64,000 bases of DNA from Andrena cerasifolii (lineage: Eukaryota; Arthropoda; Insecta; Hymenoptera; Andrenidae), in contig NC_135119.1 of the NCBI RefSeq assembly GCF_050908995.1, positions 2,046,001-2,110,000 of the forward strand, in the 5' to 3' direction. The notes under the pieces were generated by a model. That model made no database searches. It had not been told where the DNA came from and worked only from the letters and a program-made list of their open reading frames with translations. Both the position numbers and the translations under genes were made by a program. Of the stretch, positions 22,244 through 33,111 are shown in pieces; position 1 is the first letter of the stretch; each line of letters begins with the position of its first letter.

Positions 22244-22727
22244 AAATCTGCATAAAAAGGGGCCGCAACTCCAATCTTGTTGAATTTCAGATATGTTGTA
22301 GGGGAGAAGATCCTGCGTAATATGTACTTTGTCCGAAGCGTGGGACGATTGTGGTTCAAAAGTTACGATCGATTAATGATCGATATGTAGGTACGTTTTA
22401 TAAGATGTATCCTTAGTAGATTCGGCAATGATACAGATGAGCTCACTAACAAGGAAACGTATCGAACCCGAAAATTCTGATTGTAATGTAACTCCGTACG
22501 ATTGTAGAGCATGTCGGAGTATGTAAGAAACGATTTTTTTTCTGCGGAAAAACACTCTGAGGGGGTGAAATCAGCCCCCAAATTTTCAGTGATTTTTCGT
22601 TTTTCGAGTATAACTTTGTAACGGTGCGAGGTAGAAGAAAACCGTAAATAGACAAAATGTTCAGTGTTTGATGCCGTATAACGCGCTGCAAAAGAAATGG
22701 TTGTATGAAGAGCTTCAAAGCACGTGT
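22244..22727. repeat. Fragments of foldback families
   Basis: About 22255-22345 matches part of the 24-kb palindrome (CGCAACTCCAATCTTGTTGA, ATGTACTTTGTCCGAA). About 22460-22620 matches one arm of the 16.4-kb foldback type (CGAACCCGAAAATTC, GAGGGGGTGAAAT). No gene. Confidence 0.5.
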
Positions 22728-22731
22728 TTAA

Positions 22732-23469
22732 GGGGAGCTTCCAGTCTAGAGTCCAACAAAATAGGTGATCTTTAGGAATTAATTAAAGGAAAACTACTAT
22801 ATATAATTTAATGGGACTTGTTGCATTGTATTAAGGATGACTTAAGTTATAGAAATATATTTTTTGTTTTATAATTAATCATTACAGACGGCACTGGGGA
22901 GTCGTTAAAGTCAAGGCGTCAGAAAATTGATCAAAATCGGTGGGACCTGTATCCTCAAAAGTTATTATCCGATTCGACTGAAACTGTTTTTATTTTGAAG
23001 AATATACTTCTGGCTAGGAGAGGGGACCAGAACAAATTACAAAAATGACATTTTTTTTACAAAGTAACGACACTTGAAGTTTGAAATCACTTTTTCCCTA
23101 TATTTTTCATCCTTTCAACGCCTTTGAAAATTATAAACTTTCAATTTTTTGTATTTTTTCTGGTATCCCCCCTAGCCAGAAGTATATTCTTCAAAATAAA
23201 AAAAGTTTCAGTCGAATCGGATAATAACTTTTGGAAATATAGGTCCCATCGTTTTGAGAAGACTGTTTCGAGAAAAACGCGTTTAAAGTTTTACGTGAGT
23301 GCCGAGTGGCCGAGTGGCCGGGTGTTTCCCATGCATTTGCCGCTACTCTAATGCCTTTAAGTTCGGGAATATTACGAATTTCAACAAATCCTTTTAAACA
23401 AGTATTCCTAAAAGGTTGAACATTCGAAAAATGAAATAAAAAAATCGACTTTTAGACCGGAACCTCCCC
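22732..23469 (+). mobile_element. TTAA element, family GGGGAGNTTC, copy 1
   Basis: Flanked by TTAA (22728-22731, 23470-23473). The ends GGGGAGCTTCCAGTCTAGAG and GGTTCCGGTCTAAA-type are imperfect inverted copies. Inside, an inverted pair around GCCAGAAGTATATTCTTC and the shared core GTTTCGAGAAAAACGCGTTT at 23265. Same family as 39041. Confidence 0.8.
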
Positions 23470-23999
23470 TTAAGTACCTACACGGAACAGGGCCCATTTA
23501 CAAGGTTTTTAAAAACCTAAAATTTTCCTGTTTGTTATTTTTATATAACCCTACGCTACGCGGCGGGTGCAGCACGGGTCTGAGCGGCGAACGTCTTAAT
23601 AATGATGTTGACTTTTTTCTGTTTCGGGCAAATTCGGGCAGCTCAAATTGACGCTAATATAAAATTTAATGTTCCCTAAATTAATATACAAAAAATCACG
23701 GAGGTACTTTTTGGTACTTTTCTTAAAAGTCCCCTTGAAGTTGATTAACATTTAACATAAAAAAATCGTACAAATTGTTAGTATTGTAACAAACTAACTT
23801 GGCAGTTTCGAAAGTATGACAGTATTAAACACAACTTATGAAAATCAAATGAAAAGCATAAACATTCCGCCTATGGCACGTGTTTGAAAAAATGCATCGA
23901 GATTTGGAATAAATTTCTAGTGTCATTTTTGACAACAAATAGGTAAATTTAGCGAAAGTTATGGGTAGCATTAAAACCCACGTTCCCTTCTTAACATTT

Positions 24000-24607
24000 T
24001 AAGATACAAGAATTTGTGGATCCAACACTTTAGATTCTTGACTTTTGTACATTACATCGAACACTGTGAGTTCGGACAAAGTGCATATTACTCAGGATTG
24101 ATAAAATTCAACAAAATTGGAGATGCGCCCCCCCCCCCTCCTTTATGCATAATTACCGTAATGTTCATGGAATAATCGAGCTCAAAGTAAGCGGACATGA
24201 AATTAAACCTTCGAGACAACTTTAAGCAAATAATTTGTAGCTGTTCAGGCGTAAACTAATTAAGGTTAAGCTAAAGCTTAATATTTGACTGAACGTGTCA
24301 TGAGCTTCCTAAAGTTGAGTGAAATATTAAGCTTTAGCTTAACCTCAATCAGTTTACACCTGAACAGCTACAAATTATTTGCTTAAAGTTGTCTCAAAGG
24401 CTTAATTTCATGATCGCTTACTTTGAGCACGATTATTCCATGAACATTAGACGGTAATTATGCAAAAAAGGGGGAGGGGGCGCAACTCCAATTTTGTTGA
24501 ATTTTATCAGTCCTGAGTAATATGCACTTTGTCCGAACTCACAGTGTTCGATGTAATGTACAAAAGTCAAGAATCTGAAGTGTTCGATCCACAAATTCTT
24601 GTACCTT
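24000..24607. repeat. Long palindrome, ~290-bp arms
   Basis: From ACAAGAATTTGTGGATCCAA on the left to its inverted partner at the right edge, most bases pair around a centre near 24300 (TTAAGCTAAAGCTTAATATT against AATATTAAGCTTTAGCTTAA). One arm has a C run, the other a G run. No coding. Probably a foldback DNA element. Confidence 0.8.
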
Positions 24608-25115
24608 ACACTTTATCATGGTTGACTCTCCATAAGCACTTACAATACGTTGGTGTAATTTTCCATTAATTTTGTATCCGTTTCGTTGTATTGTATTGTG
24701 TTGGAGTTTCACAAGCCGCTTGTTCGACACTTCTGCAATACAGTGTGCAGTTGTGGCCACCTCGTGGCCAGGAATGGAAAATTTATAAAATATTGTTCTA
24801 GTTTCTGCCTCTATGCTTTTTCAGATATAATGGCAAAACTGTTATAAAAAACTGATCATTTTTTCCATTGTATTTACAATACATATTTAGATATGTTTAT
24901 AATATATACTAATTAACTACTAAGGTATTTCATTTATTTCGTTTGTAATACAAACTATTGAATTGCTGCCATGTCAAATAGGAAACGTGTTACTGGAAAT
25001 CGAGAATTATTTTGTTATTCGCCAACAAAAGTGGGATGTGCTTTAAGAGCGATAGAAAATTGGATGTAAGTGTTGAAAGCCAGGAAAATGTATGGAGCAC
25101 CACGTACGACTTTAA

Positions 25116-25840
25116 GGGGTTACCTACCGTCGGGGGTAGAAAAAGAATTGATTCTTTGGGAATTTATTTCAGAAAGTACATGCATATATTTATGTAATGG
25201 TTTTTGTATTCAGATGAGAGATACTTTAACAGGTCCGTATATTATGTTTTGGTATACAAATATTTAGTTATTGCGCAATTACAACTGATTTCACGCAAGC
25301 TGTTTTTAGAAACACGTTTTGCGGTGACCAACATTATTCGAAACTAGGTTATCTGAAATAAGAAAAACGAAGAAGATTTAGTTAGCACAATAGTTTATCT
25401 AGTCTTTAATCGTTCCGTTTTATAAAATATTGATCTGGGACAAAGTGGCAGATGTTTAAAGTGAAATGATCGACTTTCGTAGAAAAAACACTTAATTTTT
25501 CATCCAAAAAATAAAAACTATGCATTTGAAAAACAAATGCTTCGATTAAAGACTAGATTTCAATTTCTAAAAGAAACCTACAAAGTTTCAGAAAGATTGG
25601 TGATGCGGTTTTGAAGAAATCGTGGTCACCGGTCTACAAACAGCTTCCGGGAAATCAGTTGTAATTTTGCAATAAATAAATATTTATAATAACCATAATA
25701 TAGTAAACATAATAAAATAACCTGTTAAAGTGTCCTTCATTTGAATACAAAAAACCATTGCATAAAAATATGCATGTACTTTCTGAAATAAATTCCCAAA
25801 GAATCGATTCTTTTTCTACCTCCTGACAGTAGGTAACTGC
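25116..25840. mobile_element. TTAA foldback element inside pogo
   Basis: TTAA at 25112-25115 and 25841-25844. Arms of about 130 bp pair from GGGGTTACCTACCGTCGGGG to CTGACAGTAGGTAACTGC, including ATTTATTTCAGAAAGTACAT. The central part has further inverted blocks (ACAACTGATTTC, GAAATCAGTTGT). Confidence 0.8.
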
Positions 25841-26212
25841 TTAAGACACAAACTAAAAGGAGAAGCAGCAATAATTTCTAGCCGAGTAGGACCAGAATCG
25901 CTTTTAGGCCCAACAATAGAACAAATTTTAGTAGAAAGGGTATTAAGTGCAAGTAGAATGGGATTTCCCATTTGTAAAGAGAGCCTGCTAAGCTCTGTGA
26001 GAAAGATAGTGAGGACTGAAAATATTAAAACAACATTTACAAATAAAACTCCAGGTCGTAAATGGTTTGAGGGCTTTATGAGGTGACATCCTATTCTCTG
26101 AATGAAGAAGGCCTAGTACTCGAGCAAGACAAGGCAGCTGTTACCGAAGAATTTGTCCGTAAATGGTTTATTGAAATTCGAAATTTATTAAAAACCGGCC
26201 TACAAGTATTAA

Positions 26213-26492
26213 CCCTTAACTGGTATCCTGGGGTCGCTCGTGACCCCAAGCACCCAAAATTCGATGTACAATTTTCAGTTGTCTAAGTTGGTAAACTGAA
26301 TTTCTAATTAATTTTATAACAATAGTTTAACTTTCTACGCTTCTATTATTTTATACATTACCTAAGAAGAAAATATTCGTAGTGGTTGCTCTAGTGTCGA
26401 CTTTACAAATTTCTGTGTCCTTTTTTATTTGGGGTCTGCCACGACCCCAGTATACCAGTCACGTTTGCCAAAAACAGTATACCAGTTAAGGG
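26213..26492. mobile_element. piggyBac-type MITE, 280 bp, copy 2
   Basis: TTAA at 26209-26212 and 26493-26496, ends CCCTTAACTGGTATCCTG and ACCAGTTAAGGG. It is the reverse complement of copy 1 with few substitutions. It lies in the linker region of the pogo pseudogene. Confidence 0.9.
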
Positions 26493-27399
26493 TTAAGTAT
26501 TTGATGATTCACGAAAAATATTTAATATGGACGAAACTGCAATGTTTTTAGCACCTAAACAGAGATTGGGTCTTGCAGAGAAAGGAACGACCAGATACGA
26601 TGTTTCAACTAGCAGCGATTAAAGAAATATTACTAGGTACGCTCTTTACTGTGAATGCTGCGGGAGTAATTGTACCACCATTAACAGTTTTCAAGTATGA
26701 ATGATTACAAGCTTCTTAAATAAAGCGCCATCAGATTGGGGGGCAAACTGAAAATGTTCACCCCTTCGAAAAAACATGGGCAAAAATTTCTGAAAACTTG
26801 GCGTATAAATCATGATGGTATCGATATACAAAAGTTAGATGTACCAACTGCATTGTCAGAAATAATTAAAACGGAAGATTCTATTGATACAATTATGGCT
26901 GGCTTAAGTGCTTTGTCCTTTCAATCCGAATGCTATTAATTATGACAAACTTGTAAAACAAAGGGTAGAAAATAAAAAACACACATATTGTTTTGAGTCT
27001 TCATAAATAAGAAATGTTCGATACGCATTTAAATTTCCAAAATGGAAAAAATGTTCACTTCTTTCCAGCTTGTAGATTTTTTTTCGAAAACCGTTGGCGC
27101 ACGGGGAAAGTAATAAAATATGAAAGATGCTTCTTGTCTAGATCTACAACATTTGTTTCACATATTTCTTTATATAATGAATAACTTACAATTAGAGGAT
27201 AATTACATAAAATCGACTGTGTGCGCTTTTAAGAAATTATTTGAATGTTCCAGGGTCCACTGCTCAGGGGCTCCTTTTCCCCTTATCCAATCGGGCTAAA
27301 AGGTTTACACAGATTTGTTTTTATTAATTGGAACTATTGTAGGGGGTGCCGCGAAAAAAATGAAAAAGTCGAAAATAAGAGCCACCGTAGTGGACCTCT

Positions 27400-28252
27400 T
27401 ACAGACGAACCTGAAGTAAAATAAAGGAGCTGCTGGGTGCGGACGAACCTGGTGCGAAATCAGGAAGCCGCAGGACGGTGCAGTTTCGTGAACAAGCCCA
27501 ATACGAAATCGGGGAGCCACTGGCTTGAAAAAATCTTCTTTGGATAGGTGAACCGTGCCAACGAACCTGATGCGAAATCATGGAATCGCGGAGAATGTTA
27601 GTTAGGCCTTGTAACTCTAAATTAAAAGTCTGATACAAGTGGAGCGATATAGTTGTATCGGTGGGAACGTTCAACTAAGGTTATAAGGATCATCGGATAA
27701 AATAATGGGTTTCAAGAATGATTTACTCGATTTTATCAATATTGTAAAATCAGTGTTTTAAATATAAGTGTATAGTAGTCGTATAGTATTACTATAAATA
27801 ATTGAAATATTAAATTACCAATTAATGCGAGGTCAGAGCGTAAAGGTGGTTAGAGTAAAATGCCGAATAGAATTTTAATCGAACTCGCGGATTCTAGGGT
27901 TAACTATAGAATCAAAAAGAAACTCGAGCCCGACCCCACTGGATGCAATCAACTCTTATCGAATCTGATACAACCTGACCCTACACGAAACTATACAATT
28001 CTGAGCCCAAGGGTTATAGTCAGAGGGTTCATGGTATAATTCTCAAATGGGTGATTCCCTAAAATTTCCATATACGGAGATCTTTTGCAGTCATCGCGCG
28101 ATGCTCTTGTTTCTAGTTGCTATCCAGCTGGTCGGGATCATGCTCCCCACATTACCTGAGAGATAACGAAAGGGGTTCTAGGGCGTTTTCCTTCTCCAGA
28201 CTCTCGAAAATTATTTTAGAGAGAGGCAGAAAACTATTCTCCATACGTAACA
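27400..28252 (-). mobile_element. LTR copy B (TGTNACGTA family)
   Basis: On the minus strand the start TGTTACGTATGG is at 28252, followed by the same landmarks as copies A and C: GGGAGCATGATC, CAGCTGGAT, AATCCGCGAGTTCGATT, then hairpin units at 27566-27583, 27497-27513 and 27448-27464. The far end is worn. It abuts a plus-strand gypsy fragment of different orientation. Confidence 0.65.
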
Positions 28253-28439
28253 AGTTATAAAATTGGGGGTACTACAAATTTTGGCTCAGGCGACTCGGCT
28301 TTAAATTGCGCGGCCCGGAAGTTTCATCGATAATATTCAACTTTTATTATCTCGAGCACGAAGCCTATGATCACAAAACGGTAAAGGACTTTTCGGTGTC
28401 TTGTTGCATCAGAATATTGCAGGTTCTGGAAGTCTCTGA

Positions 28440-29214
28440 ATTTTGGGATACCCTGTAAGAGCGGAAAGAAAATGCGGCGAAAATATTGATTGGATTGAAG
28501 ATTCGAGGGAAGGCACTCACAAATGGTACCTGTCGCGGGCCGAGCATCTTTCGATGGACTTGGACGAAGTTCTGGGGGCAATGAAGTAAATGTTTGACCA
28601 GCCATTGGGAAGTCTCGACCTGTGACGCATGTTCGAGGCCAAGGAATGGAGGCGAGACGAATCGTTTAGCGACTATTGCCACGACAAGCTGATCCTCGGC
28701 AACCGCATTCCGATCAGCAAGGAGGAGATCGTGAACTACGTTGCCGACGGCATTCCTTTGAGGTCCTTGCAGAATGAGGCTCGACTGCACTCGTTTTCAC
28801 CAGTGCAGGAGCTGCTGAAGGCGTTCAGCAAACTTCGGTTGCAGGGACAGTCGGAGGCCGAAAGCAAACCAGGCCTTCGGGGCGGAGGGAGTTCCGACAT
28901 AGGGATAAACCACCGAAACCCAGCAACCGGATTACGACGGAATTCAGAGCCAATCGTGCGGCAATGGGAGTTGCCAAATGCTACAGGTGCGATAAGATGG
29001 GCCACTCCGCCAAAGATTGCACACCCACGGACTAAAGGCCGAGGCTAAAAGGAGGCGAGCGCAAACGTCCAGGATGCAGCAGGTAGGGATGATCGGCCGA
29101 GGCAACGGCAGTGAATCGGACCTGTCGGCTGATGAGGATACTCACGAGGAATCCCTGTCTGGAGAACAGGAGATATGCTTCATCGACGTAACCGAGGAGG
29201 CCAAAGACGAGTAA
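28440..29214 (+). pseudogene. Ty3/gypsy gag remnant with zinc knuckle
   Basis: Capsid-like sequence is readable across one shift and stops: IGLKIRGKAL, then MFEAKEWRRDESFSDYCHDK, then NYVADGIPLRSLQNEARLHS. A CCHC knuckle follows as CYRCDKMGHSAKDC near 28981-29022. The last part (to 29214) is acidic and unassigned. Gag forms the retroelement particle and binds its RNA. Protease, reverse transcriptase and RNase H are absent, replaced by a direct jump to the integrase end. Confidence 0.75.
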
Positions 29215-29235
29215 CGGGTAAAGTGCACTTTTATT

Positions 29236-29530
29236 CCAAAGCTAGACATGCTCACCGAGTGGATCACAGGTCTATCAGGCAAAGCCTATAAAAGTAAATA
29301 CAAGGCTCCGTGCATGTACACAATAGGTGATCTGGTAATGGTTTGCAACTACGAAAGTGCCCCCGGTATTTCCAAGAAGCTTCTGCCACAATTCCGGAGG
29401 TCCTATGAGGTGCGGAAGCTGCTTAGCAATGATAGATATGTAATCCATAACCTTCCGGGGTTTTAAAACAGCCAAAAGGCCTACGAGGAAAAATGGAAAG
29501 CGAAAAACATGCACCGTTGGTTGGTCCAGG
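29236..29530 (+). pseudogene. Ty3/gypsy integrase C-terminal fragment
   Basis: The frame shows the typical end of a gypsy integrase: IGDLVMVCNYES, ISKKLLPQFRRSYEVRKLL, NDRYVIHNLPGF, then after a TAA (about 29464) AYEEKWKAKNMHRW. The catalytic core is deleted. It ends just before the LTR boundary at about 29535, as expected for the last pol codons. Confidence 0.75.
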
Positions 29531-29532
29531 GT

Positions 29533-30070
29533 GGAACTAAGGTCGGGGCCAGATGTATTGGCCGGTGAGTTTCGTGAGGGGTATTCTCCCACCACACCGC
29601 TTGCCTCCTTCGGTGCTCCTTTTCTCAACGTTTTCTGACTCGCTCTCATTCCATCTCACTCTCGCCTTCGCAGAACAAGAGTGAACCAGACGTGGTGGGG
29701 ATGGCGTCAAGCTTTTGACGTGTAAGCCAAACCGAGTTCATAGCGTAGAAATACATACATCAGAATAGGTGTGTGTCAGGTCCGAAAAAACTCAGGAGTT
29801 TTATTGGTCAGAACATTAATTCTTTCTCGTATTGGTTCACGCATAGCTTCGCAATGCACAACTATTACGCTAAGAATAAATAACAGCCTAACGGCTAAGA
29901 TCAGGCGCAGCCGCGCAGCGTTCCCGTTACCCCACCATACCCTTCGCAGGCCACGCAACTCCAACTGACAAATCCACGATCGTCAGATGGTGGTGGTTTG
30001 TTTCTCCTCGATCGCTGATTGCGAAAACAAACTCACCGGCCAATATATCTGGCCCCGACCTTAGTGGGAA
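29533..30070. mobile_element. Inverted gypsy LTR fragments
   Basis: AGGTCGGGGCCAGATGTATT followed by GGCCGGTGAGTTT (from 29540) recurs as reverse complement at about 30029-30064. The two blocks are therefore start-of-LTR sequences in opposite orientation. On the minus strand an AATAAA followed by GACACACAC near 29770-29810 may mark the other LTR end. Exact LTR limits are unclear. Confidence 0.5.
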
Positions 30071-30179
30071 TGACGCGTCTCCTACTAGCAGTTAGGATCA
30101 GTAGTATTATATTTCGCGCTTCGTTCTCGAGATTACTATTATAGTTTTCCCCTCGCCCGCCAGAAGTCACAGCGAAATT

Positions 30180-30527
30180 CCCGAAATTAGTAATTTTCGA
30201 CCTTATTCTGCGATCTTTAAGCGTTTATAGCTCAGAACAACGTTAACCGATTTTGATGCTATTTTAGGCATGTATACAACTTACTTCAATCTACAAACGG
30301 GGTTTTTGAATTTTCATTACAAGCTCACAAAAAAGAAGTTTAAAAAATGACATTTACTATTTTTTTTTGCTATTGCGACCAATTGCATTTTTTTCAAAAC
30401 TATGAAACACGTCACTTAGCAAACTAATCCTTCTAGCTTCTAAAAAAACTCATGTCGTTTGTACCAATTCTAAAAAAGTTATGCGATTTTAAAATTTGTA
30501 AACTTTCTTTCGTCCGCCACTGTATAT
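30180..30527. mobile_element. Tc1-like fragment related to 40193-40756
   Basis: Shares ATTCTGCGATCTTTAA, ACGTTAACCGATTTT and ACTAATCCTTCTAGCTTCT with the element at 40193, and ends TCGTCCGCCACTG followed by TA at the DIRS junction. The left end is lost or replaced. Confidence 0.6.
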
Positions 30528-30529
30528 GA

Positions 30530-30836
30530 ATTTTCATGTTGACCAAATGGTTTATCTTCTTGTACCTTTATATTTACAAAAGTTCGAAAGCCAGTGGTAA
30601 ATTGTTTAAGATCCAGAGGGTTTTTCTCAGTTGTATACTTTGATGATATCTTATGTACAGCAAAGACTGCAGAATTGTGTCAAAATAATATGAATGAAAG
30701 TATTGCGTTATTGGCGGATTTTGGGTTTCTGATTAATAAGCGTAAAAGTAACTTAAGACCGTCAACGAGATGTAAATATCTTGGATTTGTATTAGATTCC
30801 TTACAAAATTCAGAGAAAAGATTGCGACTGCAGTGT
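30530..30836 (+). pseudogene. DIRS-type reverse transcriptase fragment (copy 2)
   Basis: From about 30530 the translation reads NGLSS, FIFTKV, KPVVNCLRSRGFFSVVYFDD and then a conserved ILC. VYFDD is the reverse transcriptase active-site box. FLINKRKS and CKYLGFVLDS follow, as in DIRS elements. Finger and palm motifs upstream are missing, and an inserted element stops the frame at 30837. Confidence 0.75.
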
Positions 30837-31895
30837 CCCAAATAGCACAAAGACATCTTATATAGGTACGTCCGAAGAACGTCCGTTGCGGACGTACTGT
30901 ACGTTCGGAGAATGTCCCGAGAAGGTCCATGTATCCCCTGTACGTCCTCGTTGAGTTCTTTAAATATCGTAGAAAGGTCCTATTTACAAAGTGGGACGTC
31001 CTGAGGACGTGCTGTGTCCACATTCTCAGAACGTTTTCCGAATGTCCGAAAGTAATGTTAAATACGTCCAAAAGGCATCTTACAGACGTTTTGCAGATGT
31101 CGTAAAAGCGTCTTAAAGACGTCTTCATCAGGTCTGGGTTAGGACCATTAAGAAAAAAAATTATGCGGGGACAGGAATCGAACCCAGACTCCCACCTTAC
31201 GAAGCAACCGCTTTTCGCAACTACCCAAGACACTTCCTTACAAATATTTTCCATTTCTAGGTATATAACTACTATTAATTGTTTATAAAAATGCGCATTG
31301 ACGCGAAATATTCTACAGAATATCATCATTCGACCTATAAACTCATTGCTTAAAATTTCACATTCGTCTCAAGACAGATGTTTTAACGACGTCTTAAAGA
31401 CGGCGTGTGCTATCTGGGAACCTTTTGGCGTTTCAGCGCCTTCATTATACAAAAAAAATAACGCAAAAGCGAGGTTCAGTCGTAAGACTGTATTGCAAAC
31501 CTAACCTTAAGTATCTGTAAAACCTACAAGACAATTGTTCTTAGAACATCTGAAATTTAGTTCTTCTAAACATTCACAAGACTTCCGAGACAAATGCTCT
31601 CGGAACATTCGAAATATAGTCGTGCAAAACAATCACATGACTTACAAGATTATTTGATGTTTCTAGAACATCCGAAATTTAAGTCTTAGGAACATCCGTA
31701 GGACTTAAGAAACGGACGTTCCTAGAACATACGAAATTTAAGTCTTGAGAATGTGCGTAGGACTTTGGCGACGGAAGTTTCTAGAACCTCCGGAATTTAT
31801 GTCTCACGAACATCCTAGTTCAAAATGGACGCAGGACGTTCGGATATAAACTGGACATGAAACGAACGTCCTTGGGGTGTACGGAGCTACCTGGG
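30837..31895. mobile_element. CCCARRTAGC element(s) with ACGTCC/GACGTCTT words
   Basis: Left end CCCAAATAGCACA, right end GAGCTACCTGGG, and an inner end TGTGCTATCTGGG at 31405-31417 that matches the left end better. The interval may be two abutting related elements. The left part is rich in GTACGTCCG and GACGTCTTAAAGACG words, the right part in GAACATCCGAAATTTAAG words. The 198-codon minus-strand frame is a by-product of these repeats. It splits the DIRS coding sequence. Confidence 0.65.
31160..31240 (-). ncRNA. tRNA-like sequence (SINE head or pseudogene)
   Basis: On the minus strand there is a perfect B box GGTTCGATTCC inside a T arm (GGGTTCGATTCCTGTCCC, with imperfect outer pairing) and a plausible A box (TGGGTAGTTGCG) about 45 bp upstream. 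Acceptor and anticodon stems do not pair well and the distance is tRNA-like, so I read it as tRNA-derived SINE material or a dead tRNA, not a working tRNA. Confidence 0.5.
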
Positions 31896-32110
31896 TGAAG
31901 GAACTTCTATTCAATTTTTTGAAGACAAAATATGGGACGGTAAAAAAATTTGCTCAACTTGTAGCATCTTTAGTGGCAGCTTGCCCGTCCATTGAATATG
32001 GGTGTTTATACACAAAATGTTAGAAAAAGAGAAATTGGAAGCGTTAAAAAATACTGGAAACAATTATGAACAAACAATGAGAATTCCGAAAAGTATAGTA
32101 GAGTAAGTAG
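31896..32110 (+). pseudogene. DIRS copy 2, RT-RNase H linker
   Basis: The reading continues after the insertion: QFFEDKIWDG, then after a shift KFAQLVASLVAACPSIEYG and MLEKEKLEALKNTGNNYEQT. This matches the segment between reverse transcriptase and RNase H in DIRS elements. Confidence 0.7.
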
Positions 32111-32381
32111 TATTGCGAGATGGGAAGACCGACTACCCACAAGCTGAAATGTCACAGGGGCAAGTGGAATCGCCCGCTAGCTCCACCCAATTCATTGCAA
32201 CAAAGTCCGCCGCGTAACGCAGAACGCGAACGAAACAAATCACGACAGCCCGCGGATATGGACAGCCGCTAAGAACCTAAAAGTAGGATTTCTTGGAGGG
32301 GATAGGGTGGAGCGAGCGGGCGATTCCCCTTGCCCCTGTGACATTTCAGCTTGAGGGTAGTCTTCTTCACATCTCGCAATA
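32111..32381. mobile_element. MITE with ~75-bp inverted ends
   Basis: Ends TATTGCGAGATGGGAAGACC and its partner ATCTCGCAATA, with CAAGCTGAAATGTCACAGGG mirrored by CCCTGTGACATTTCAGCTTG. Outer TA pairs fit a TA target. It interrupts DIRS copy 2. Confidence 0.85.
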
Positions 32382-32393
32382 GCAGAGCATCAA

Positions 32394-33107
32394 GGGGCAG
32401 CCTGGTCTAACTAGCTGAAAATCGAGGCATTTTTCGGGAATTTTTTTTAAAGAAAGTATTCAACCGATCTTTCTGAAACTTTTAGGATATTGTATTATCA
32501 GATTAAGGTAGATAAAAAAAAATTTGTATTAAAAAAGAGCGGATAAATAACAGAGTTATGCGGGTTTATGCGCAGTTCGTTTGCGACGCAATTGTTCCAC
32601 TGCGGGCAACGTAGGGTCTACTGTATTCATCTGAAACCAAAACTCGAACAATTTTGGTTTAGTTTATGAGTGCACGCACAAATCGAATAAATTCGTAACT
32701 TAAAAGATGCAAAATTGAACAAATGGCGGCCTCTTGAAGAAAAAGTTCATCTTTTCCAACGAAATTTTGCCTTAAATGTATAAAAAAGGTATTTATTTAA
32801 ACAATATCGTTATACCAATAGCTAAGCTCTGCGAAGAAAATGTTCACAAATATCCGTGCACAAGGTCATGTCGATTGGTTGAATATTTTTTGAGTTACAT
32901 TGCCCGCAAATTGTAAAACTGTCGTTTCGAGAAAAACACGTTTTAAGTTTTCTGGTAACCTGGTGCCCCGTAGCAAACCCGGCTATATCCGCTTTAATTT
33001 TTCGAATTTCGTTTTGCGGCTTTGGAAACATATTATCGTCTTGTTGAACTACTGATTTATGCAAAAAAAAAATAGGTTTTTTCGCCCCGCTGCACCAGGC
33101 TCCCCCC
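32394..33107 (+). mobile_element. TTAA element, family GGGGGGAGCCTGG, copy 1
   Basis: Right flank TTAA (33108-33111), left flank worn to TCAA (32390-32393). Ends GGGGCAGCCTGGTCTAA and ACCAGGCTCCCCCC. Shared core CGTTTCGAGAAAAACACG near 32924. The second copy at 55836 is in the opposite orientation. Inserted in DIRS copy 2. Confidence 0.8.
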
Positions 33108-33111
33108 TTAA

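Larger units (their letters stand above)
24970..26990 (+). pseudogene. pogo/Tigger-like transposase, interrupted twice
   Basis: Order of parts: an N-terminal helix-turn-helix (LRAIENWM, then KMYGAPRTTLR), a CENP-B type DNA-binding part (GFPICKESLLSSVRKIVRTE, TPGRKWFEGFMR), the catalytic start NMDETAMFLAPK with its aspartate, KGTTRYDVS and a C-terminal NPNAINYDKL read after a frameshift. The middle of the catalytic domain, with the second and third aspartates, is missing. Two TTAA elements split the frame; removing 25116-25840 joins TTLR to HKLKGEAA exactly. Other stops and shifts are numerous. Confidence 0.8.

Noticed and set aside
28371..28790. 139-codon minus-strand frame
   Set aside because: Antisense shadow of the gypsy gag remnant.
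31160..31240. Functional tRNA gene
   Set aside because: The B box is perfect, but acceptor and anticodon stems do not pair adequately.
30733..31329. 198-codon minus-strand open frame as a gene
   Set aside because: It runs through GACGTCTT and ACGTCC repeats of a DNA element and through the DIRS reverse transcriptase in antisense. No domain is seen.
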